64,000 bases of DNA from Amoebophrya sp. A120. Its lineage: Eukaryota > Sar > Dinophyceae > Syndiniales > Amoebophryaceae. Positions 44,501 to 53,600 of the stretch are shown piece by piece. The stretch spans positions 10,259,432-10,323,431 of the forward strand of contig CAJINV010000001.1 of assembly GCA_905178155.1 (NCBI GenBank), read 5' to 3'. The first letter of the stretch is position 1. Every line of letters begins with the position of its first letter. The notes beneath the pieces were generated by a model. That model was not told the origin of the DNA. It was given only the letters and a program-made list of their open reading frames with translations, and made no database searches. Made by a program: the position numbers and the translations under genes.

Positions 44501-46991
44501 CTGCCGGCTTTGGTTTTCTTGTGGGTCTCACTTTATTACTCATTTTCGAGATGTGCTTGCCCTTGCAGGCTTCTTTCTCGAGGTCTACTTGCAAGGTTTT
44601 GCTCCGTTGTATTCGACATGGGGCGCCATTCTGACCTTGGTTATTTTCATTTCAACCTTGCTCGGCTTTGTGGCACTGGCGGTTTGAATCCGTTAAACCT
44701 AAAAGAGGGCAGGCGCGAGATGGAAAGGCTAGGGATGCGCCCGGCGCCTCGTGCGCCGGGGTTTTGTTTTCGCGGATTCTTTTGGTTCCGGTTTCCGGGT
44801 TTCTGCCGTCCCTAGCTCCACGAGCCGAGTCGAGGGCTTGAGATGAAATGACCAAGGTCAGCGATGGCGCATGTGGCGCAGGTTTTCCCCTGTCGGGATG
44901 TTTTCTTTCAAGGTATTCCGATTCTCCTCTGGAGGGGGTGATCTTTCTATATGGAGCTTCGTGCCCCTATGTTGTTTGCCTGTGGTTTTAGGACATCTTC
45001 AGATCCCTGTTGTACAGGGTGCGAGGAGTGTTGTGTCAAGAGTCGATCCGGTTGCATCATTACGCAGCGATGTGGTATCCTCTTCCGAATCCTTTGCCCG
45101 CCTTTTTCGGTTCAGGGGGCGAGAAGTGTTAGTCCCTGGAGAGAGGAGGTCGTCGGGCGTTTTTGTTGGGTGTCTCATGTTTATCGGGCAAACTTTCGTA
45201 TGTGTGTGTGAGGATTCTTGGCAGGATTGTAGGGGGCACTGCGCCTTCCCTGCAGGGCTTGGTCCTTTTCTTTCTGATGTCGCAGCATGCGCGTTGACCG
45301 GATCACAAGCATTACCTCGAGGTCCATTTGGCATGGTCATGGGTGTTAGTGTTTCTCGAGGTCCTCACGGCCATCGTCGCTGAGGTGGGTGTTGTTTGCT
45401 TACTGCTCCAGAGGCAGTCTTAGTGAGTTCGCGCGCATCTCCGGAAGGGTGTCGCAGATGACGGCTCCAATCTTTTCATGGGCTCCGGACTCTCTTTCCC
45501 TGTGTCATGGTGCCGGGTGGCTCCGAGTTTTCTTTGCACGCAGTGTCTTCGGAAAGGATCCCGCGCCGAAGTTATTATTTCCGTTTGAAACACACAGCTT
45601 GCGCGGGCGTTGTGGCCACCGCCGCGAGGTCTACTCTTGTGCTTTGGAAGGTTCCTTCCTGGATAGTTGTTTGGTATGCAGGTCTTTGACCTGGGGGCGC
45701 GTTCATCCCCGTGGGCTCTTGATCTGAGTACTTCTTGTTGCTCGATGACTTTCCAGCATTTCCCCGGCCGCATCCCGGCCGAGTTGTCAGGGTTGAGACC
45801 TCTTTCATCAGTGTGCGAGTGGTCAAGCGCACTACGTATCCGAAGTGAAGCCGGAGCTTCCGGGGAGTTATTTCCTATATTAAATGTTCTTACGCTGATT
45901 CTTGGGCAGCGCTTCTGCCACTAGCTGCTCTTGTGGTTTCGGTAGTTGACAAGGATTTTGCTAAGGGCCAGGGCGAAGGCGCTTTGTTTCGCCCTTTTGG
46001 AGCCTTGTTGGGATGCTGTGTGACAGTCTTTGGCATCTCAGTCGGTGTCGTCGCACGCACTCTTGCGTGTGGGGCGGCTGTTCGGTACCCAAATTCATCT
46101 CCAGCTGGTGCCGTAGGGTTCTTTGGGTCGCGTCGATGCGTTGCGTCTCCGCCGGTGGGGTAGGCTCTCCACATGCTTGGTCGCGGGCGCCTGCACCTCC
46201 TGACTCCCGGAGCGCACATCCAACGATGATCATCCATAGGATGATCTATCCGTCGGAGAAGATGTTGACTAGATCATTAAATGTATGACCGGGCACGCGT
46301 GGTCTTGCGAGCCTGTGAGTCAAGGCCGACAGTGGTCGGTCTATATTTTATGAGCGGGCTCAACCCGCCCATCACGGTAACCAAAACCTGAGTAGCATGA
46401 ATATGAACCAGGCAGGGGCGCAGTTTTGCGTTGATTTTCCCCACCCTCCCGCCCCTATTTTCTTCTTGTTATCTCTTCTTCCGAGCGGATGGATCATGAG
46501 GCTTCGCGCCGCTTCTTTTTGAGGTGTGACAGAAGCCCATCTCTTGCATTCGGGAACTGGGGTAGGCGCTCCACATGCTTGGTCGCGGGCGCCTGCACCT
46601 CCTGACTCCCGGAGCGCACATCCAACGATGATCATCCATAGGATGATCTATCCGTCGGAGAAGATGTTGACTAGATCATAAAATGTTTGATAATGCTCTT
46701 TATGGTTATGCATCATGATTTTCCACACTCTTATTTTTTCCGGGGACTCCACATTTCTCCGCGAGCCTCGATGACGCGTGAGTACTGAGTAGTGCTGTTC
46801 GCTAGAAACTGTTTTGCAGAAGCAGAGCATCTTCCTGATTACACCCAAGGGCAGCCAAAAACAATACGAAAATCACAGATACGCTGTCCATCATCTTCAC
46901 AAATGTCACCACGGCGTCTGTGATCGGTGTGCTCCTTGCCTGCTTCATTAGCTGCTTCGGGTGCTTCACACAAAAAATCTTGCGGTTTTAG
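41566..46991 (+). CDS. Ser-rich membrane protein with element-filled intron
   Basis: Exon 1 (41566-42919) starts MRLILAEFGAIGAQAS, a possible signal peptide, and runs through about 450 low-complexity residues rich in Ser, Thr, Gln and Glu. Two more ordered stretches are LLGQLSPKQRHRLQNFLEF and SSMLQLEDLEKSMLRES. The donor GTACAA at 42920 and an acceptor at 46853-46854 (GGGCAG) join it in phase to a last exon (46855-46991). That exon encodes ITDTLSIIFTNVTTASVIGV and then LLACFISCFGCF, a membrane helix, before the stop; total 496 aa. The 3.9-kb intron contains two tandem mobile elements. Without splicing, the frame would end at 43002 inside the element. The last exon is assigned by phase and hydrophobicity only. 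Confidence 0.6.
43165..43960 (+). repeat. Tandem array of about ten 71-76 bp units, two hairpins each
   Basis: Each unit contains CAGTCCTAGTTTCGGGCT and then TTTCTCCCGTTCCGGAGA. These fold as CCTAG-TTTCGGG-CTAGG and TCTCC-CGTTCC-GGAGA. Later units change in sequence but often keep pairing (GTCC...GGAC, CTCCAATTTTGGAG). Units lie at spacings of about 71, 71, 71, 71, 72, 76, 76, 71 and 79 bp. Confidence 0.88.
43961..46156 (+). other. Element interior with dispersed strong hairpins
   Basis: Beyond the tandem array the plus strand stays rich in T and G and carries many short perfect hairpins. Examples are CCCC-TTCG-GGGG near 44117, CTCCCC-GCTC-GGGGAG near 44356, TTCTCC-CGGGTGC-GGAGAA near 44431, CCGGC-TTCT-GCCGG near 44496, and CCCGGCGC-CTCGT-GCGCCGGG at 44740-44760. 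No gene is supported. Confidence 0.6.
46285..46677 (+). mobile_element. Short (393 bp) sister element in tandem
   Basis: It consists of the same left 156 bp (46285-46440) and right 119 bp (46559-46677) as the long element, with a different 118-bp middle. The left part appears identical and the right part differs at about one position. It looks like a non-autonomous or deletion version of the same family. Confidence 0.85.
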
Positions 46992-47761
46992 AAAATAAAT
47001 GCATTGCTGTGGCGCGGCCGCATCGCGACCCCATTTATCGTGCTACAGCGTCGCAGCTTGAACAGGAGGTCGTCGAGGATGGAGGATTGGAAAGACGGTT
47101 GCTTTCGACAGATGAATGTACCTGGATCTGGAATACGGCAGAGCGACAATGTTGTTTATGTCGTGATTGACAGTTTTCATGTTAAACAAAATGAACCCGC
47201 TTCCGCTACCGCCAATAAGTAGAATGGTACAGGGTGCTGTTGCTGATGCTGTGTGTGTCATTTTAGTTGTATCATTGTTCGAGTTTTGATGTGGCATCTT
47301 CCAATGTTGTAGATGCATCTGTTTGGTGCTGTTTTCGTTTTCTGTTGAGCCTCTCGTCCTGATAGATTCTGTTTCTAATTCTATCCCCATCGTCAAAATC
47401 GCGAGCTGTCAATCAACGAGGGCATGAGACATGAGAGATCGGCGAAAACAGATGAACAGAAGACAGTTTCAGTTGTCCTCGCTATAATCGTAACCAAATC
47501 CAAACGATAACGAGAGCAAGAGCGTAGCCGCTGACAGGGAGAAGTGGCCCGGGCAAGAATCGCAAAAATGTAATGTGGCAGGCGTCTTCAGTGCTTTTCG
47601 TTTCGCTCTTCTCAAGAAGAAGGTCAAGGAAGCAAATCTAGGGCGGCTTCCTAGCTCAAGCAAGTTTGCGCGAGGGAATGGAAAAGTGAGAGAATGACTG
47701 TTGAAAATCCGCAACATTACCGTGTCAAAAAGCGGATATTTACATAATTTTAATTATAAGA
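46992..47761. other. Intergenic stretch, no gene seen
   Basis: About 770 bp with no supported gene. Confidence 0.5.
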
Positions 47762-49528
47762 ATGGCGCTTGACTTTTACCTGTACCAAATGACGAAGTTG
47801 CTACTCGTCTTGTCTGCAGGAGCCTCCACGGCGATAGCGTCGAGGACCGCTTCCCGCACGGCACGCAGTCAGGAGGTTTTAGACCTGCTCGCTAACGAGT
47901 TGGGTTCCTTTCAAGACCTGAAGGAGAAGCATGGCAGCCCGGACCATCGCCCGCGCAGACGGGCGAGAACAGCGTTGAGCAACCACGCACTGATTCAGCT
48001 GCACGAGAAAGGGCACAAGAGGCGACAGCAAAAAATCCAGGACTGGTTGGAGGATGGGAGAACGCATAACGTGGTTCACGTCGATAACCTTCCAGATGCG
48101 AAAAGCATTTTGCCGCAGGAAAAGGACTTCGCGTTTGCAGCGCTAGAGAAGGAACTGGCGAAAGCGACGTCAAGGTCGTTCTCTTCAAGCGGGGAGTATG
48201 GGCATGTCATTGGCTCAGCAGCATCAGCCGCGCATCTCCAACATGTCACTCCAGCGAGAGGGAAAAGAGCACGCATTCAGGTAGGGGATGTTACCCTTGA
48301 TGTTTTGTCTTAAAGGTCGAGGTTGTAAATGCAGCCAAAGAAATCACCAACAATATACAATTGCAAAGCTAAGAAAAAGAATTTCATCTTAACCTCACGA
48401 CAGGCTAGCATGTTGGAAGTCGAGGTAAGTGGAGCGGGAGGAGATACGCACCTTGACGCCGAAGATCATATTGCGTCGGCCACTTCTACTACAGCCCGAC
48501 GACTGCGGACCGAAACTGATGGTGTCAACAAAGGCAAAGGCGTGTCTTTGAGTGAGCAAAGCACAAGGAACCTGAAGGACGACAACTCAACAACTTCAAC
48601 TTTTTTGACAGCAATAGACAACAGAACCATTTCCGCGGCGGGAAGTAGACACGACACCGAGTCATTTCTGGGTGAGGTAGCGAATTCTTCGGCAGCACTG
48701 CTCACAACGTCTGCCAAAAATGCGGCCGCCGGCGCGGCCACAGCATCCGCAAAGAACTCTAGCGCATCGGCAACAACGTTGATGCGAACCGCGGCGCACC
48801 ATCGAGCTTCTGACGAGAATGCGACCGACACCGGCCAGCATACAAGTGAAGCAGTACAATCCGAAACAAGCGGCGATGGCGAACACGAGGAACGGTCTAG
48901 CAAGGAGCGCGCAGCCGTCCACCTACAGCAGAACTCGCACATGAACAAAAACCACGAAGTAGCGACGGCTTCGTCCAGCAAAGAGCAGCAGAACAAGGCA
49001 GCTATTCAGAAGGTCACACAGAAGGAGCACAAAAGGCGAGAACGCGAGCTGCTGCTGGCGCAAATGAGGGGCCAAAGTGCGGCAAAGTCCACTACACTGG
49101 TCTACAAGCTGAAACTGTTCTTCATGGGCGGGTCCTACATTTGGACGGCGGGAGAGGACTTCCACTACCTCTGCGACTGCGACTACGAAACCAAGCTCTG
49201 TCCCGACGGCGACTCGCCCTGCGACGACGCTTCCAGCGAGGGCCTCATCGCACTTTTTGACAGCGTACGAAAGATTTCTGTTGTTCCCTTTGATTCTTCA
49301 GGTTTTCTAAAAATATGGTTATGACTGCATCGGAACGGGAAGTGCTATGATCTCGTCCCGATGTTGGTTTTCCCTGATTAAGAGTATGATGAAGATGATG
49401 TGTGAAACTTCATCTCTTCATGAAAAAATGCAATTCAGATCTCGTGTCTCGTTGCGGGCATGAACTGTGAAGATGATGAAACGGTGGCACCGGATGCAGC
49501 CGCTGCTCCGACGAACGAAGCCGCGTGA
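47762..49528 (+). CDS. Secreted Ser/Ala-rich protein with Cys-rich C-terminus
   Basis: Exons 47762-48280, 48404-49264 and 49439-49528 give 489 aa, all in phase 0. The N-terminus [20 protein letters not shown] followed by [10 protein letters not shown] is a good signal peptide. Next come a basic stretch ([13 protein letters not shown]), a long Ala/Ser/Thr-rich disordered part and a basic helical part ([18 protein letters not shown]). The end looks like a small folded domain: [38 protein letters not shown] and, from the last exon, [16 protein letters not shown]. Six cysteines could pair there. No membrane helix follows the signal. The family is not recognised. A secreted or organelle-targeted role fits the signal. 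Confidence 0.72.
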
Positions 49529-50618
49529 TGAGGTGGAAGGTGCACATTCGCGACGTGACTGAGGAATCACTGACTCCCGACAGTGATGCACAATAAATCC
49601 AATGGCTTTCGCTTTGTCAGAGGACCGTAAACTCAAATAGTCCAAGACGACAATGGAAACCTGAACCACTATGAAAGCCGCGAGCGAAGACCACGATATA
49701 CTCTCTCATCCAGAGGAGCCAATGAAACGAGAAAAATCCAATTTCAATTTGGAATATCCAAAGAGGCGAATGTTATATAATGCGGAACTTCAACTTGACG
49801 TTGACAAGCCTCAGTCAGGTCGCTCAATGATTTCGGACCACAGGTGTTCGCATCATGCATAATCAATTTGCCTCGTAGCTCTTGCTTGACTTCTCAACAA
49901 TCGGTGTCAATCGGTTTACAGTAGCACCAAAACTTGAGTTTGAAGGGCCATGATTCGAAAGCACGCCGATGGAAATACGAATTTCTCGTGTCCGCGATTG
50001 CCCCACTGATCATGAAGACGTCAAGTACGTGAGTAGTAAAAGGAAGGAGTTCTTCATAATGTTCAACATCATCTAGCTACTGGAACAAGGCACCAAATAC
50101 TGAACTTTTGTTTCTTGTTTAGCAAAAACACGAGAAGTACCCTCTCCTCACCATTCCAGGCTCCCATCATGAGAAAGAAAAGCTAATTCTCGAAAACGAA
50201 AAGCATGCACGACGAAGACGATGCATAAAGAAGAAGATCTAGCCCTTGATGTCCCTGTGGATGTGTGGAGGTCATGGTGTTTTTCTTCTCTCTACGTACC
50301 TCCCTTGACCCGTTTTCAAACGCATATGACCTAGAGTGCGGTACCGATTTTCAATCCGTGTAGGAGATTTTCTTTCCATGATCGACAATGATGTCTTAGG
50401 CCTCTGCCTCCGGGTGCAAAGCCTTCGGAATTTCTCTTCGCTGCGGTGCAGTAGCACCACCGTTTCGTTGCTAGCCGGAATGCCGTGAGAACCAAATCTG
50501 CAGTGGAAGTATTAACGTTAGCCGGAAGAAAGCTGCGCCTGTGGGTGCAGCGTCGTGAAACGAGTTCTGTGTGTCCGCTGACTGCACGAGCACGACGGCA
50601 ACCACGACATCCGGCAAG
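49529..50618. other. Intergenic stretch, no gene seen
   Basis: About 1.1 kb, no supported coding exon. Confidence 0.5.
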
Positions 50619-53600
50619 ATGGATTTTCTACGCAAGATGGTTGACGAAGAGAACAAAGGGGAGCAGACCCCCGGGCAGATGAGCACGCCGAAAGGCGCCA
50701 GTCAGGACGGCACGACCACGCCTTCTGGGTCTCTGCTCAGTTTGGCCACGCATGCTGGATCGAATCTGTTCGCTGCGGGAAGCAGCGTACTCGATGCAGC
50801 AAAACAGTTGTCAACCGAATTGCAGGACGGGCAAAACGACGACGGCGGCAACGACGACATGAGAGCCGTCGTGGTGTTGAAAAACCAGCTGGATGAGTTG
50901 ACAACGAAGTACGCTATTCTCCAGGAGGAGAGGAATCAGTTGTTGCAAGAAGGCAGGGCGCCGCCACCACCACCCCCCACTGCGAACGGGCATCAGCTGC
51001 CGAGTGGAGATCTTGCTACCGCGACCGCGGAGATCGCGCGCCTGCAGGCGGAAAAGGAGCAAATAGCGGCGACGGAGCGCGATGCGGTCAGGAAAGAAAT
51101 GCAGGCAAAGTTTGAGGAAGCAAAAAAAAGTCTGCAGGAGCGCGTGCAGCAAATGAAAACACAAATGGTGGCGAAGTTCGATGAAGAGAAGGGAGCACTG
51201 CAAACCAGGATACAACAATTAGAAAGCGAGAAAACGACCGCTGCAAGCGGTGCAGCGAGCCTACCTGGCGGAGATAGTACTGCTGTCGATGCAGCAACGC
51301 AGGAAAAGCTTGCGGCACTGGAGCAGGAGCGCGACAAGCTGCAGCAAGAGGTCGGGGAAATAGAAACGCGGGTGCGAAAGGAAAACGCGGAGAAGTTTCA
51401 GGAGGCAAAGAAATCTCTGCAAGACCGCTTTGAACAAATGAAGGAGCAGATGCGAGAGAGGCTGGAGCAGGAAAAACAAAAGGCATCGGAGGAAGCTGAA
51501 TCGAAGTACTTACTGAGTTTCTGTTCATCCTTGTCAAGCTTTTTTCTGATCCGAATTTGAATTTCATTAATTTTGATCTAGCTCCACCAGACGAGACTTG
51601 CTTCGGGAGCTTGCTGCTAGTGCCTGTGTCTGTGTGTGCGATGTGTGTCTAGTACTAGAGGTGAAAAAATCGATACAAAACTACAACCGCCAGGTTTCAG
51701 TCCCAAATCGCCGAACTGGAGGCAAAGCTCGCTGAGAGTGCTGTGGCCCCGGCCGCTGCGCCGCCACCAGCACCTCCTACCGAGCCAGACCCGGCACTCC
51801 TTGCACGCTGTGAGCAAGCAGAAGCGGAGGCAAAGGAACGGCAGGAAAAGATTGAGAAGTACCAGGAGAAGATGCAGGTACTAAAAGAGGCGTTTCAGAA
51901 ACAGCGGGAAACCCAAGTAAGCGTGGAGCAGGAGCGGGACGACGCTGTCAAGAAACTCGAAGAAGCTACCGCGGCCGCCGCACAAGCCGCAGAAGCCGCA
52001 GCAACCTCCAGCTCCAGCAGTAGTGCAGAGGCGGCAGCGAACTTGGAAGCGGCTTTAGCAGCTGCCCGTGCGGAGTTCGAAACGCAAAAACAGCAGCTGG
52101 AAACGGAAAAGCAGCAGGTCATTACAGAGAAAACAGACATCGAGATCAAACTTGCCACACTTGCCGCCGAAGCGGAAGCTTCCGTCGAAAAGATCAAGGC
52201 CGAACTCACGGCAGAAGTTGAGGAGTTGCGAACAGAAAAAGCGTCGCTCCAGGAGCAAGCCGGGACTGCGCAAGTCGAGTTGCAAAAGTCAGTAGAAAGC
52301 CTGGAAGCGGAAAAAGCTAATCTACAGGAGAAGCTCGACGCCTCCAACAAGGACGCCGTCTTTTTTGAGCAGCAAGTCGCAGATCTCCGCGAAAACAAAG
52401 TAACTTTTGTCTTAAAGGTGAATGAATTTCAATTTGCACCCGTGCCTCCGCTTTTTCCTTTTTGAAAAACGTCCTTTCTGCTACTTACTGGCAGTCGCTG
52501 TCGGGAGGGTCATACCGCTTCCACTCATACCTCATAGAAGACAAAGAAACAAATTATATGAAAATCAATATCTAAACAGTCACAGTCCCTTCTTGGATTG
52601 AAGAGTCAACTGATTTACATGACAAGGTATCAAGCCAGCAACTGGAACTGTTTCAGACGGAGATAAAAGATCTCCAGTCGAAGCTTACCACCGCGGAGGA
52701 ATCTCGTGCCGCCTCGCAAAAAGAGTTGCAGCTGCTGCAGCACACGCACGACACGATCCTGGCGAAGGAACGAGAAAACGACCACGTGTTGATCTTCCAA
52801 CAAGAGATACAGACCCTGCAGCAGAAACTCCGATCGGAGCAAGAAGCACGGCACACGCTGGAAGACACGCTTTCCATGCACCAGGCAGAGAAGGAAGTCA
52901 ATGACAAGCTGCAGAGCCAGTTGTTCTTGCTGCAGGAAGAGTTCCGAAAGGAGACCGAGCAGCGAGTAGCGCTGGAACAACGCCTGAAAGATTCCGCCGC
53001 CGGCTCTACCGCATCGGCAGAGAGCAGTAGCACGAGTAAGGAGACCGACGGGGAAGACGGTAGTGCCACTATAACTGCACCGAGTATAACAACAGCTCCG
53101 GCTCAGGCGGGCGGCGCACCTGCACCTGAAGAGAGTGCAACTGCAGGAGGTCCTTCGGCAGAAGAGGTTGCAGCTGCGACAGCGGCACTGCAGGAAGAGA
53201 TCGCCGGCTTGAAGCAGCAAATAGCGACACTCGAGGGGCAAGTGGCGACGGAGAAGCAAGCAGCCGCCGACCTGGAGAAGTCGTTGCAAGCCGCAAACGC
53301 TGAGGCTGCGGAGCGCTGCAAGTCGTTGGAACAACAAAACGCGGAGTTGCAGGAGTCAAGTTTCGATTGGAAAATCAAGGCTGAAGCGTTGCAAGCGGAG
53401 GCTGCCGCGAGCACGGCGGAAAAGGAATTGCTGACCGCAAATGCGGTAGAGCTGGAGGCAAAACTCGCATCGCTGGAATCGGGAAACAGCGATCAGTTGG
53501 GGTTGCTGAAAGAAGAACTCGAAAAGAAGGAAACCGCTCTGGAAACTCTGAAATTAGAGTTGAGCGAGGCGAAAACGGAAGTGGGCGCGAGCACGGCGGA

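Larger units (their letters stand above)
42934..46275 (+). mobile_element. Long mobile element (3.3 kb) with hairpin-rich interior
   Basis: The left 156 bp (42934-43089) and right 119 bp (46157-46275) are repeated in the short element directly downstream. ATTAAATGT lies at 42925-42933 and 46276-46284, and ATAAAATGT at 46678-46686, fitting 9-bp target-site duplications. The ends are not inverted repeats. The left end holds hairpins CCGAC-AGTG-GTCGG and GCGGG-CTCAA-CCCGC. The right end holds GATCATCC-ATA-GGATGATC (46228-46246) and then CTAG 4 nt before the boundary. No transposase or reverse transcriptase was recognised; open frames inside are Phe/Ser/Cys-rich and look non-coding. Confidence 0.75.

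Noticed and set aside
43998-44687. 229-codon open frame inside the long element
   Set aside because: Rich in Phe, Ser, Cys and Gly with no domain; it covers several perfect hairpins, and neighbouring frames are of similar quality. Treated as chance.
44680-44700. B-box-like GGTTTGAATCC in the element interior, hinting at a tRNA-derived SINE
   Set aside because: One key base differs and no matching A box or tRNA fold was found upstream.
42934-46677. LTR retrotransposon with the repeated ends as LTRs
   Set aside because: The repeated blocks are two different sequences (left and right) in the order left-right-left-right, not one sequence at both ends, and no reverse transcriptase is seen.
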